NCBI RefSeq assembly: GCF_901933205.1
Contig: NW_022148864.1
Span: forward strand, 29,152 to 93,151
DNA from: Camarhynchus parvulus
Taxonomy: Eukaryota; Chordata; Aves; Passeriformes; Thraupidae
Direction of reading: 5' to 3'
Length of the DNA stretch: 64,000 nt
The translations under genes were made by a program, and so were the position numbers. Shown here in pieces: positions 32,359 to 44,265 of this stretch. The notes under the pieces were generated by a model. The model saw only the letters and a list, made by a program, of their open reading frames with translations, was not told the DNA's origin and made no database searches. Every line of letters begins with the position of its first letter. Position 1 is the first letter of the stretch.

Positions 32359-35213
32359 GTGAGGCCCCTCCCCCCAAAAATCACCCCAAAAATGGCCCCA
32401 AAATTCCCCCAAATTTCCCCAAAATTCACCCCCAAAATTCCCTCCCCCACCCCAAAAATCACCCGAAAATCACCCCCAAAATGGCCCCAAATTTCCCCCC
32501 AAAATCTCCCCAAAATTCCCCAAAAACGGCCCCAAAATTTCCCCCTCCCCCACCCTGAATATCACCCCAAATTTCCCCAAAAATGGCCCCAAAATTCCCC
32601 TCCCCCACCCCAAAATTCCCCCAAATTTCCCCAAAAATCATCTCAAAAATTCCCCTCCCCCACCCCAAAAATCACCCAAAAATCACCCCAAAAATGACCC
32701 CAAAATTTCCCCTCTCCCACCCCGAATATCACCCCAAAAATCCCCCGAAAATTTCCCCTCCCCCACCCCAAAAAATCAACTCCAAATTCTTAAAATTTTC
32801 CCCTCCCCCACCCCCCAAAATACCCCAAAAAATCCCCCCAAAATGGCCCCAAAATTTCCCCCAAATTTCCCCAAAATTCACCCCAAAATTCCCCTCCCCC
32901 ACCCCAAAAATCACCCGAAAATCACCCCAAAAATGGCCCCAAATTTCCCCAAAAAATGACCCCAAAATTTCCTCTCCCCCACCCCAAAAAATCAACTCCA
33001 AATTATTTAAAACTTCCCTCCCCCCCCCCCCGAAAATCCCCCCAAATCACCCCAAAAATGGCCCCAAAATTCCCCTCCCCCACCCCAAAAATCACCCCAA
33101 ATCACCCCAAAAATGACCCCAAAATTTCCCCTCCCCCACCCCAAAAAATCAACTCCAAATTCTTAAAATTTTCCCTCCCCCCCCCCCCAAAATACCCCAA
33201 AAAATCCCCCCAAAATGGCCCCAAAATTCCTCCAAATTGCCTCAAAATTCCCCAAAAAAGGCCCCAAAATTTCCCCTCCCCCACCCCAAAAAATCAATTC
33301 CAAATTTTTAAAAATTCCTCCTCCCCCCCCCCCCAAATTTATTTCCCCAAAATTCCCCCCAAAATTTCCTTTTCCTCTCCCCAAAATCACCTCCAAATTT
33401 CCCCCCCCCCACCCCAAAAATTCCCCCCAATTTTTCCTTTTTCACCCCAAATTTTGAGATTTTTCCCCCCAAATTTTATGGATTTTCCCCAGATTTTTCG
33501 ATTTTCACCCCTAAATTTTGGGGTTTTTTCCCCAACTTTGCATTTTCCACCCCAAACTTTGAGGTTTTTTCCCCAAATTTTTGATTTTTCACCCCAAATT
33601 TTTGATTTTCCCCTCAAATTTTGTATTTTTTACCCCGGAATTTTGTGGTTTTCTTCCCAAATTTTGAGGTTTTCACCCCAATTTTTTTGGTTTTACGTCC
33701 AAATTTTGAGGATTTTCACCAAATTTTTAGGTTTTCATCCCAAATTTTTCTTTTTTCACCTCAAATTTTATGGTTTTTTCCCCAGATTTTGCATTTTCCA
33801 CCCCAAAGTTTTGAGGTTTTTTCCCAAATTTTGCATTTCTCACCCCAAATTGTTCTTTTTTCACCCCAAATTTTGAGGGTTTTTTCCCCAAATTTTGCAT
33901 TTTTTCCCCAAATTTTGCATTTCTCACCCCAAATTTTGAGGTTTTTTTCCCAAATTTTGCATTTCTCACCCCAAATTTTGCATTTTTCACCTCACATTTT
34001 TCATTTCTCACCCCAAACTTTGCATTTTTTCCCAAATTTTGCTTTTTTTCCCCAAATTTTTCATTTCTCACCCCAAATTTTGAGGTTTTTTCCCAAATTT
34101 TGCATTTTTTTCCCAAATTTTGCATTTCTCACCCCACATTTTTCATTTCCACCCCAAATTTTGAGGTTTTTCCTGCAACTTTTGCATTTTTCACCCCAAA
34201 TTTTGAGGTTTTTCACCCCAAATTTTGCATTTTTCACCCCAAATTTTGCATTTTTTCCCAAATTTTAATTTTTTTTCCCAAATTTTCTATTTTTCACCCC
34301 AAATCTTTCATTTTTCCCCCCAAATGTTGAGGTTTTCTTCCCAAATTTTGCATTTTTTCCCCAACTTTTGCATTTTTTCCCCAATTTTTCATTTCTCACC
34401 CCAAATTTTGAGGGGTTTTTTCCCAAATTGTACCTTTTTTCCCAAATTTTGCATTTCTCACCCCAAATTTTGCATTTTTTACCCCCAATCTTTCATTTTT
34501 CACCCCAAATTTTGAGGTTTTTTTTCCCCCCCAGTTTTGAGGTTTTCCCCCCAGTCTTCGTATTTTCCACCCCAAATTTTATGGATTTTCCCCAAATTTT
34601 TAGATTTTCACCCCAAATTTTGAGGTTTTTTCCCCAAATCTTTCATTTTTCACCCCAAATTTTGCATTTCTCACCCCAAATTTTGAGGGTTTTTTCCCCA
34701 AATTTTGAGGTTTTTCCCAAATTTTTCATTTCTCACCCCAAATTTTGAGGTGTTTTCCCCAAATTTTGTATTTTTTCACCCCAAATTTTGAGGTTTTTAC
34801 CCCAAATCTTTCATTTTTCCCCCCCATATTTTGAGGTTTTCTTCCCAAATTTTGCATTTTTTTCCCAAATTTTTCATTTCTCACCCCAAATTTTGAGGTT
34901 TTTTTTTCCCAAAGTTTTGTATTTTTCCCCCCAAATTTTTGAGGTTTTTTCCGCCCAATTTTTCATTTCTCACCCCAAATTTTGAGGTTTTTTCCCCAAA
35001 TTTTGAAGTTTTTTCCCCAACTTTTGCATTTCTCACCCCAAATTTTGAGGTGTTTTCCCCAACTTTTGCATTTTTCACCTCAAATTTTTCATTTCTCACC
35101 CCAAATTTTGAGGGGTTTTTTTTCCCAAATTTTGAGGTTTTTTTCCCCCAAATTTTACCTTTTTTCCCAAATTTTCCATTTTTCCCCCCAAATTTTACCT
35201 TTTTTTCCCCCAG
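32359..35213. repeat. Intron 10: CCCCAAAAATCACC and CCCCAAATTTTGAGG minisatellites
   Basis: Up to about 33450 the unit is CCCCTCCCCCACCCCAAAAA with AATCACC. From there it is TTTTTCCCCAAATTTTGAGG alternating with TTTTGCATTTCTCACCCC. The array ends directly in the acceptor of exon 11, so its own TTTTTTTCCCCCAG is the polypyrimidine tract. Confidence 0.95.
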
Positions 35214-35327
35214 GAGGACTCGGCCCTGGACAACGTGTGGCTCATGGGCGGGCTCAGCATCCTCTCCTCGGTGCCGGTCTCTGCGCCGCTCGTGTGCCTG
35301 CTCTGCGCCAGCAAAGGCCAACACCAG
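35214..35327 (+). CDS. KMT2B: KMT2B exon 11 (start of PHD1)
   Basis: 114 nt, phase 0 at both ends, with a GTACCC donor. It encodes EDSALDNVWLMGGLSILSSV followed by PVSAPLVCLLCASKGQHQ. Human KMT2B reads DLENVWLMGGLSVLTSVP and MVCLLCASKGLH here. The C-x-x-C pair of CLLC is the first zinc ligand pair of PHD finger 1. Confidence 0.97.
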
Positions 35328-38140
35328 GTACCCAAAACACCCCAAATCCACCCCAAATCCCCCAAAATCCCCAAACCTCAAAAAACCCTGGAATCCCCCA
35401 AAAAAACCCCGCGAAAATCCCAAAATCCGCTGAGTTTTTAGGGATTTTTAAAGATTTTAAATTGATTTTTTACGGATTTTTAATGGATTTTTGGGGGATT
35501 TTGGAGGCATTTTTAGAGGTTTAGGGTTTGAGGATTTTGGGATTGAGGAGCTCCAAATCCACCCAAAAAAATCCCAAATAAACAAAAATCCCCAAAACCG
35601 AACAAAATCCTGGAATCCCCCAAAAAAACCCCGCGAAAATCCCAAAATCCGCTGAGTTTTTAGGGATTTTTGAAGGGTTTAAATCGATTTTTTATGGATT
35701 TTTTATGGATTTTTGAGGGATATTTAAAGGTTTGGGATTGAGGAGCCCCAAAAATCCTGAAAATTCTCCCCAAAAATCCCCAAATCCCCCAGAAAATCCT
35801 AAAATCCCTTAAAAAACCCAATGAAAATTTAAAAATTTGTTGGTTTTTTGAAAGATTTTTTAAAGCGTTGGGGATTTGAGGATTTTGGGATTTAGGGTCC
35901 CAAAAAAGTGGAAAATCCCAAAATTCCCCAAAATTAAAAAAATAAATAATCCCAAAATCCCCAAAAAATCAAAAAATCCTCAAGAAATCCCCATGAAAAT
36001 CCCAAAATTCGCTGGTTTTTCGTGGATTTTTGGGGGATTTTGAGGCATTTTTAGAGGTTTGGGCTTCGTGAATTTTGGGATTGAGGAGCCCCAAATCCAC
36101 CCAAAAAAACCCCAAATTAACAAAAATCCCCAAAACCGAACAAAATCCTGGAATCCCCCCAAAAAAACCCCGCGAAAATCCCAAAACCCGCTGAGTTTTT
36201 AGGGATTTTTGAAGATTTTAAATCGATTTTTTACGGATTTTTTCATGGATTTTTGGGGGATTTTGGAGGCATTTTTAGAGGTTTGGGGTTTGAGAATTTT
36301 GGGATTGAGGAGCCCCAAATCCCCCAAAAAACCCCAAATTAACAAAAATCCCCAAAAAAACCCCACGAAAATCCCCAAATCCGCTGAGTTTTTAGGGATT
36401 TTTGAAGATTTTAAATACGATTTTTTCATGGATTTTTGGGGGATTTTGGTTTTTGAGGTTTATTTGAGTTTTGGAGGAGCCACAACAATTCAAAACCAAA
36501 CCCCCATATTATTTTATTTTTTTTTATTTTAATTTTGGATTTTGAGTTTTTAGATTAGGTTTGAGGATTTTTGGGATTGAGAGCCCCACCCAAAAATCCC
36601 AAATAACAAAAATCCCCAAAAAAATCCTGAATCCCCCAAAACCCCCCAAAAACCCCAAATCCTGTTTTAGATTTTTGAAGGGTTTAAATAGTTTTTAGTT
36701 AATTTTTGAGGGATTTTAGGTTTGATTGAGGAGCCCCAAAAATCCTGAAAATTCTCCCAAAAATCCCCAAATCCAAAAGAAAAATTAAAATCCCTTAAAA
36801 ACCCAATGAAAATTTAAAAATTTGTTGGTTTTTTGAAAGATTTTTTAAGCGTAGCTTTGAGGATTTTGGGATTTAGGGTCCCAAAAAAGTGGAAAATCCC
36901 CAAATTCCCCAAAATTAAAAAAATAAATAATCCCAAAATCCCCAAGAAATCAAAAAATCCTCAAGAAATCCCCATGAAAATCCCAAAATTCGCTGGTTTT
37001 TCGTGGATTTTTGGGGGATTTTGAGGCATTTTAGAGGTTTGGGCATGATTGATCCACCCAAAAATCCCAAATTAACAAAAATCCCAAAACCCAACAAAAT
37101 CCTTAATGAAAATCCCAAAACGATTTTTAGGATTGAAAAAATTTTATATGGATTTGGTTTTAGATTTAGCTTCGTGATTTTGGGATGGGAACCAACCACC
37201 CAAAAAATCCCAAATTAACAAAAACCCAAAACAAAAAATCCGAATCCCCAAAAAAAAATCCCAAACCGCTGAGTTTTTAATTTGAAAAAAATGTTTGGAG
37301 CATTTTAGAGTTTATAGGATTTTGGGATTAGGGCCACCCCAAATAACAAAATCCCCAAAACCGAAAAAATCCTGGAATCCCCCCAAAAAAACCCCGCGAA
37401 AATCCCAAAATCCGCTGAGTTTTTAGGGATTTTTGAAGGGTTTAAATCGATTTTTTATGGATTTTTTATGGATTTTTGAGGGATATTTAAAGGTTTGGGA
37501 TTGAGGAGTCCAAAAATCCTGAAAATTCCCCAAAAAAACCCTGTGCAAATCCCAAAATCCTAAATTTGGGGTTTGAGAGGCCCAAAAATTCAGAAATCCC
37601 AAAAAATCCTTAAAAATTCCACCCAAAAATCTCGAAATCCTCAAAAAAACCCCACCAAAAAATCCCCAAATTCTGTGATTTTTAGGGAATTTTAATGGAT
37701 TTTGAAAGGTTTGGGGTAGGATTTTGGGATTGAGGAACTCCAAAAATTCAGAAATCCCAAAAACTCCAAAACAATCCAGAAATCCCAAAAAAACCCCTCT
37801 GTGAAAATCCTGGGATTCGTTGATTTTTAAGGTATTTTTGATGGATTTTTTTTTTATTTTTTCAGGGAATTTTGAAGATTTACGGTTGGGGATTTTGGGA
37901 TTGAGGGATCCCAAAAATTGAGATATTCTAAAATTCCAAATAACCAAAAAATCCTTAAAAATCCCCCCAAAAAACTCCCAAAATCCCCCCAAAAATCTCC
38001 TCAATAATGTCAAAATTCGCAGAGTTTTTGGGATCTTTTCGGGATTGTTGGGGGGATTTTTTAAAGATTATTTTTGTTGATTTTTTGGGGATTTTTAAAG
38101 ATTTTTTTTAGGATTTTTGGGGGATTTTTTGGGAGATTTT
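35328..38140. repeat. Intron 11a: AAAATCCC / GGGATTTTT complex repeat
   Basis: Larger units of roughly 200 to 300 bp contain CCCAAAATCCGCTGAGTTTT and TGGAATCCCCCAAAAAAACC. At least seven copies are present (for example near 35410, 35645, 36005, 36180, 36375, 36980 and 37400). Each unit has an A/C-rich half followed by a G/T-rich half that is roughly its reverse complement, so it could fold into hairpins. Some copies are internally deleted (36540-37340). Confidence 0.85.
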
Positions 38141-39391
38141 TTGGGATTTTCAGGTCTCACCTGTTGCAGTTCCAGCTGTGCCCACCCGGGGGCGTTTTTC
38201 ATTCATTTTAATTCCATTTTGGGCCTTTTCACTCATTTTTGACGGGATTTTGGGGGGGATTTTTGGAGGTTTTATTTCGAAATTTCGGCATTTTTTGGGG
38301 GGACTTTTTGGGATCTTTTGGGGATTTTTTGGTGATTTTTAGAAAAATTTTTTAGGATTTTTTGGGGGATTTTTTTAGGATCTTTGTTGATTTTTTTTGG
38401 AGGATTTTTGGGGATTTTTGGATCTCACCTGTTGCAGTTCCAGCCGTGCCCACCAGGGGGCGCTTTTCGCTCATTTTGACGCATTTTGGGGCCATTTCGC
38501 TGGTTTTTAATGGGATTTTTTGGGGGACTTTTTTGGGAATTTGGGGATTTTTGGGGTCTCACCTGTGCCCTCACCTGTTGCAGTTCCAGCCGTGCCCAGC
38601 AGGGGGCGTTTCTCGCTCATTTGGGCGCATTTTGGGGCCATTTCGCTCGTTTTTAACGGGATTTTTTGGGGTTTTTGGGGATTTTTGGGGATTTTTTTTT
38701 TTTTGATCTCACCCGTGCCTCTTTCCCACAGCTGGTGCAGTTAGGGGTGCCCACCCGATTTGACGTTTGGGGCCATTGTTTTACGGGATTTTTTTGGGGG
38801 ATTTTTGGGGATTTTTTTGGGAATTTGGGGATTTTTGGGATCTCACCTGTTCCCTCACCTGTTCCCGCAGCTGGTGCTGTGCCAGCCGTGCCCACCAGGG
38901 GTCGCTTTTCACTCATTTTGACGCATTTTGGGGCCATTTCGCTGGTTTTTAACGGGATTTTTTGGGGGTTTTTTTTGGGGATTTTTTTGGGAATTTTTTT
39001 GGGAATTTCGGGATTTTTGGGGTCTCACCTGTGCCCTCACCTGTTGCAGTTCCAGCCGTGCCGAGCAGGGGGTGTTTTTCTCCCATTTTATTCCATTTTG
39101 GGGCCATTTCGCTCGTTTTTAATGGGATTTTTTGGGGTTTTTTTTGGGGATTTTTTGGGGGATTTTTTTGGGAATTTCGGGATTTTTGGGATCTCACCCG
39201 TGCCCTGCCCTGTTCCCACAGCTGGTGCAGTTCCAGCCGTGCCCACCAGGGGTCGCTTTTCACTCATTTTGACGCATTTTGGGGCCATTTCGCTCGTTTT
39301 TAACGGGATTTTTTGGGGGATTTTTTGGGGGATTTTTTTGGGAATTTCGGGGTTTTTGGGATCTCACCTGTTCCCTCGCCTGTTCCCGCAG
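38141..39391 (+). repeat. Intron 11b: tandem echoes of the exon 12 acceptor
   Basis: Seven units of about 140 to 270 bp each carry an acceptor and exon-like start: TGTTCCCGCAG|CTGGTGCTG or TGTTGCAG|TTCCAGCCGTG. Post-AG positions are 38170, 38438, 38584, 38732, 38871, 39050 and 39222. The real exon starts at 39392. The 38871 copy shares its first 15 bases exactly with the real exon. Between them lie CATTTTGGGGCCATTTCGCT and GGGATTTTTTGGGG stretches. Confidence 0.95.
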
Positions 39392-39538
39392 CTGGTGCTG
39401 TGCCAGGTGTGCTGCCAACCCTTCCACAGCTTCTGCCTGGGCGCGGGGGAGGCGCCGGGGCCGGGCCAGGCCGAGGGCTGGAGCTGCCGGCGCTGCCGCA
39501 GCTGCGGCGTCTGCGCCAGGAGGGGGCGCCACAACAAG
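39392..39538 (+). CDS. KMT2B: KMT2B exon 12 (rest of PHD1, start of PHD2)
   Basis: 147 nt, phase 0 at both ends. It encodes LVLCQVCCQPFHSFCLGAGE, then EGWSCRRCRSCGVCARRGRH. This supplies C-x-x-C, H-x-x-x-C and W-x-C-x-x-C of PHD1 and the C-x-x-C that opens PHD2. Human has LVFCQVCCDPFHPFCL and WCCRRCKFCHVCGRKGR. Zinc ligands visible here are intact. PHD1 to PHD3 regulate complex assembly and histone reading in MLL proteins. Confidence 0.97.
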
Positions 39539-40340
39539 GTGGGGAATGCACCTGGGGGGCAAAAAATGCACCTGGGGGGGCCAAAAATGCACCTGGGGGG
39601 GGAGGAAAAATCGCACCTGGGGGCAAAAATGCACCTGGGGGAAAAAGTGGACCTGGGGGGTAAAAAATCACACCTGGGGGGGTAAAAATCACACCTGGAG
39701 GAGTAAAAATGGACCTGGGGGGGTAAAAAGGAACCTGGGGGGGAAAAATCGCACCTGGGGGGGTAAAAATTGCACCTAGGGGGGGAAAAAATCACACCTG
39801 GGGGGGAAAAATTGCACCTGGGGGGTAAAAATGGACCTGGGGGGAAAAATCGCACCTGGGGGAAAAAATGCACCTGGGGGGAAAAAATGCACCTGGGGGG
39901 TAAAAATTGCACCTGGGGGTAAAAAATGCACCTGGGGGTAAAAGACATGCCTGGGGGTAAAAAGCACATGGGGGTAAAATATTGCACCTGGGGAGGAAAA
40001 AATCACACCTGGGGGGAAAATTGCACCTGGGGGGGTAAAAAATGCACCTGGAGGGGTAAAAATGGACCTGGGGGGGGTAAAATGGAACCTCGGAGGGGAA
40101 AAATCACATCTGGGGGGGTAAAAAGGAACCTGGGGGGGCCAAAAATGGACCTGGGGGGGTTAAAAATGCACCTGGGGGGGTAAAAATGCACCTGGGGGGG
40201 GAAAATTGCACCTGGGGGAAAAAATCACACCTGGGGGGAAAAATGCACCTGGGGGGGTAAAAAATGCACCTGGGGGGTAAAAGGAACCTGGGGGGGTAAA
40301 AATGCAGTTCAGGGGTAAAAATGCAGCTGGGGCGTAAAAA
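39539..40340 (+). repeat. Intron 12a: CACCTGGGGGG minisatellite (E-box array)
   Basis: The unit GGGGGTAAAAATGCACCTGG, about 22 bp, begins ten bases after the donor. I count about 25 CACCTG E-boxes, the core bound by ZEB, SNAI and TCF factors. Variant units carry GACCTG or AACCTG. Confidence 0.95.
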
Positions 40341-41658
40341 CGCAATCAAAATCCCCGATTTTTTTAGGGTTAATCCCAAATAATTTCGGGGTTCCCCCCG
40401 ATGGATTTTTTGGGATTTTTGGGGGGATTTTTGGGGGGATTTTTGGGGTGCCCCCCAATGGATTTTTGGGGGGGATTTTGGGGGAATTTTGGGGGGGGTT
40501 TTTGGGGGATTTTCGGGGTTCCATGATGGATTTTTGGGGGATTTTGGGGGGGATATTTGGGTGGATTTTTGGGGTGCCCCGATGGATTTTTGGGGAATTT
40601 GGGGGGGATTTTGGGGGGATTTTGGGGGGATTTTTGGGGTTTCCCCGATGGATTTTTGGGGGGGATATTTGGGTGGATTTTTGGGGTTTCCCCCGATGGA
40701 TTTTTGGGGAAATTTTAGGGGAATTTTTGGGGGGGGCGATTTTTGGGGGAATTTTGGGGGGGATTTGGGGGGGATTTTTGGGGTTTCCCCGATGGATTTT
40801 GGGGGGAATTTTGGGGGATTTTTGGGGGGATTTTTGGGGAGATTTTTTGGGGATATTTGGGTGGAATTTTGGGTGGATTTTTGGTGGGATTTTGGGGGGA
40901 TTTTCCGGGGGATTTTTGGGGGATTTTGGGTGGATTTTTGGTGGGATTTTGAGGTTCCCCGATGGATTTTTGGGGGATTTTTGGGGGGATTTTTGGGGGA
41001 TTTTTGGTGGGATATTTGGGTGGATTTTTGGTGGGATTTTGGGTGGATTTTTGGTGGGATTTTGAGGTTCCCCGATGGATTTTTGGGGGGATTTTTGGGG
41101 GATTTTTGGGGGATTTTTCGGGGGATATTTGGGTGGAATTTTGGGTGGATTTTTGGGGGGATATTTGGGTGGATTTTTGGTTGGATTTTTGGTTGGATTT
41201 TTGGTGGGATTTCGGGGTTCCCCGATGGATTTTTGGGGGGATTTTTGGGGGATTTTGGGGGGGATTTTTGGTGGATTTTTGGTGGGATTTTGGGTGGATT
41301 TTTGGTGGGATTTTGAGGTTCCCCGATCGGATTTTTGGGGGGATTTTTGGGGGATTTTTCGGGGGATTTTGTGGGGGATTTTTGGTGGGATTTTGGGGTT
41401 CCCCGATGGATTTTTGGGGGATTTTGGGGGATTTTTGGGGGGATTTTTGGGGGGTTTTTGGGGGGATTTTGGGGGGGATTTTTGGTGGGATTTTGGGGTT
41501 CCCCGATGGATTTTTGTGGGGATTTTTGGGGGATTTTGGGGGGATTTTTGGGGGATTTTGGGGGGGATATTTGGGTGGATTTTTGGGAGGATTTTGGGGG
41601 GGATTTTTGGTGGGATTTTGGGGTTCCCCGATGGATTTCGGGGGTCTGTGTCCCCCAG
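40341..41658. repeat. Intron 12b: GGTTCCCCGATGGATTTTTG minisatellite
   Basis: Units of GGGGGATTTTTGGGGG are combined with the marker GTTCCCCGATGGATTTTTGG, which recurs about every 60 to 130 bp. The array runs to within about 20 bases of the exon 13 acceptor. Confidence 0.95.
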
Positions 41659-41748
41659 CCCCTCCTCGAGTGCCGCCGCTGCCGCCGCTGTTTCCACCTG
41701 AGCTGCCTCGGCCCCGGCGCCCCGGCCCGCGCCCCGCCCGGGGACTGG
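41659..41748 (+). CDS. KMT2B: KMT2B exon 13 (PHD2)
   Basis: 90 nt, phase 0 at both ends, between TGTCCCCCAG and GTGAGAA. It encodes PLLECRRCRRCFHLSCLGPG followed by APARAPPGDW. Human has LLECERCRHAYHPACLGPSY here. The C-x-x-C, H-x-x-C and terminal W of PHD2 are present. Confidence 0.95.
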
Positions 41749-43115
41749 GTGAGAAACGGGGCGAAAACGCGGGAATTTGGGAAAATCGGGGAAACTCGGG
41801 ATTTGGGGGGTTGGGGGGGGATTTTGGGGGGGTTTTGGGGAAATTTGGGGGATTTTGGGGGGGGTTTGAGGGATTTTTTTGGGGACTTCAGGGGGGGAAT
41901 TTGGGGGTTTTTAGGGGGATTTTGGGCAAATTGGAGATTTGGGGATTTTTTTGAGGAGTTGGAGGGAAATTTGTGGATTTTGGGGGAATTTTTGGGGGGA
42001 TTTTGAGAGATTTTTTGGGGGGATTTTTGGGGGGAATTTGGGGAATTGGGAAAAATTTGGGATTTTGGGGGGATTTTTTGGGATATTTGGGGGTTTGGGG
42101 GGATTTTGGGGAAAATTGGCGAAAATTGGGGATTTTGGGTGAATTTGGGGTCATTTTTGGGAGGTCTCATGGGTGGTTTTGGGGCGGTTTTGGGGCCATT
42201 TTGGGGTTTTTGGGGGGTAATTTTGGGGCGGTTTTTGGGGAAATTTTGGAATGGTTTTTGGGGTAATTTCGGGGAGGTTTTGGGGCTATTTTGGGATAAT
42301 TTTGGGGATATTTTGGGGTTTTTTTTGGGTGGTTTTTGGGGTAATTTTGGGGTGGTTTTTTGGGGTAATTTCAGGGATATTTTGGGGATATTTTGGGGTG
42401 GTTTTTGGGGCAATTTTGGGATAATTTTGGGGATATTTTGGGGTAATTTTGCGGAAATTTTGGGGTGGTTTTTGGGATAATTTTGGGGTTTTTTTGGGGT
42501 GGTTTTTGGGGTAATTTTGGGACAGTTTTTGGGGTGGCTTTTGCGGCTATTTTGGGTGGTTTTGGGATAATTTTGGTGATAATTTTGGGGTAATTTTGGG
42601 GATATTTTGGGGTGGTTTTTGGGGTAATTTTGGGGATATTTTGGGGTGGTTTTTGGTGTAATTTTGGGGTGATTTTTGGGAGGTCTCGCTGCCGATTTTG
42701 GAGTAATTTTGGGGTAATTTTGGGGTGATTTTTGGGGATATTTTGGGGTAATTTTGGGGTGGTTTTTGGGGTAATTTTGGGACGGTTTTTGGGGTGGTTT
42801 TTGGGGTAATTTTGGGGATAATTTTGGGGTAATTTCAGGGATATTTTGGGGTGGTTTTTGGGGTAATTTTGGGATAATTTTGGGGATATTTTGGGGTAAT
42901 TTTGGGGATCTTTTGGGGTGGTTTTTGGAGTGGTTTTGGGGTAATTTCGGGGTGGTTTTGGGGATAATTTTAGGGTAATTTTGGGGTGGTTTTTGGGTGA
43001 TTTTTGGGTGATTTTTGGGAGGTCTCACTGCCGATTTTGGAGTAATTTTGGGGATATTTCGGGGCTATTTTGGGTGAATTTTGGGGTAATTTTGGGCGGT
43101 TTTGGGCTCTCCCAG
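41749..43115. repeat. Intron 13: GGGGTAATTTTGGGG minisatellite
   Basis: GGGGATTTTGGGGGG runs to about 42140, then GGGGTAATTTTGGGGTGGTT. A marker GGGAGGTCTCACTGCCGATT occurs near 42680 and 43016, with a diverged copy near 42162. Confidence 0.95.
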
Positions 43116-43203
43116 GTGTGCTGGGGCTGCCGGAGCTGCGGGACCCCCGAGGGGGGGGAAGGGCGGGACCCCCCCTGCGGGCTCTGCCCCCCCCCCGGGC
43201 CAG
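43116..43203 (+). CDS. KMT2B: KMT2B exon 14 (end of PHD2)
   Basis: 88 nt, phase 0 to 1, between GGGCTCTCCCAG and GTGAGG. It encodes VCWGCRSCGTPEGGEGRDPP followed by CGLCPPPGP. VCWGCRSCG aligns with human WICSACVRCKSCG, and CGLC with SLCPRC. The last cysteine pair of PHD2 is intact. Confidence 0.9.
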
Positions 43204-44178
43204 GTGAGGGGGGAGGGGATTTGGGGGGGGGGTGTCAAATTTGGGGGATTTTGGGGGAATTTGGGGGATTTTGGGTGTATTTTTGGGGATTTTGGGGGAT
43301 TTTGGGAGGATTTTTTGGGATTTTGGGGGGATCCTTAAAGAGCTGGGGGGGATTTCAGGAATTTTAGGGGATTTTTGGGGGGATTTTGTCAAATTTGCGG
43401 GGTTTGGGGGTGGATTTTGGGGGATTTTGGGAGAGGTTTGGGGGGAATTTTGGAAATTTGAGGGGAATTTGGGGGGTTTTTGGCAGAGGATTTGGGGGAT
43501 TTTGGGAGGATTTGGGGTGGATTTTGAGGGGTTTGGGGAAATCGGAGGGGAATTTTGGGGGATTTTGGGAGGAGTTAAAAGCTTTGGGGAGGATTTTTGG
43601 GGTGGAATTTTGGAGATACTGGGGATTTTAGGAGATTTTGGAGGCAATTTTGGGTTAACTTCAGGACTTTTTGGTTGAATTTGGGATTTTTTGGGGTTAA
43701 ACTTGGGATGGTTTTGGTTGAAATTTGGGATTTTTTGGGGATAAATTTTTGGCTAAATTTGAGAATTTGGGGGATTCTTGGGTTAGATGTGGATATTTTT
43801 TTGGTTTAAATTTTGGATTTTTTGGGGGGTAAATTTGGGATGTTATGGGTTTAAATTTGGGATTTTTTGGATTGAATTTATGATGTTTTGGGGTTAAATT
43901 TGGGATTTTTTGGGGGGTAAATTTGGGATATTTGGGTTTGAATTTGAGATTTTTCGTTAAAGTTTGTGATTTTTGGGTTAAATTCGAGAGTTTTGGGGTT
44001 AAATTTGGGACATTTTGGGTTAAATTTGGGACATTTTGGGGTTAAATTTGGGATTTTTTGGGGTTAAATTTGGGACATTTTGGGGTTAAATTTGGGATTT
44101 TTTGGGGTTAAATTTGGGACATTTTGGGGTTAAATTTGGGATTTTTTGGGTCTGACCCCTCCCCCGCTCTGTTCCCAG
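43204..44178. repeat. Intron 14: GGGGATTTTGGG then TTAAATTTGGGAT repeats
   Basis: G-rich units run to 43620, then TTGGGGTTAAATTTGGGAT. I looked here for the human exon that carries PHD3 (tyrosine- and cysteine-rich, with CPICTRCYED) and found nothing like it on either strand. Confidence 0.85.
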
Positions 44179-44265
44179 GGGTGGGGGAGGGGCAGGGCCC
44201 TCCCAGCCCCGCCCAGGCCCAGGAGGGGGGGGAGGGGCCGGAGCCGCCCCCCGGCTGCAGCTGCG
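44179..44265 (+). CDS. KMT2B: KMT2B exon 15 (in the place of PHD3)
   Basis: 87 nt, phase 1 to 1, between CTGTTCCCAG and GTGAGCG. It encodes GVGEGQGPPSPAQAQEGGEG followed by PEPPPGCSCG. Phase agrees with both neighbours, so it is probably a real exon, but the low-complexity sequence has no clear human counterpart. In human, PHD3 lies between the PHD2 end and the LLSSK block. Here only CSCG could be a remnant of its last cysteine pair. Confidence 0.6.

Noticed and set aside
28998..32513. Minus-strand open frame of over 1,100 codons rich in CPQCPSVRLSPP
   Set aside because: It is antisense to the GACAGACGGACATTGGGG and GGGGAGGGGC arrays and overlaps KMT2B exons 8 to 10; no domain or splice context.
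40104..43028. Minus-strand open frame of over 950 codons rich in PPKSPQK
   Set aside because: It is antisense of intron 12 and 13 repeats and crosses exon 13, which is conserved on the plus strand.
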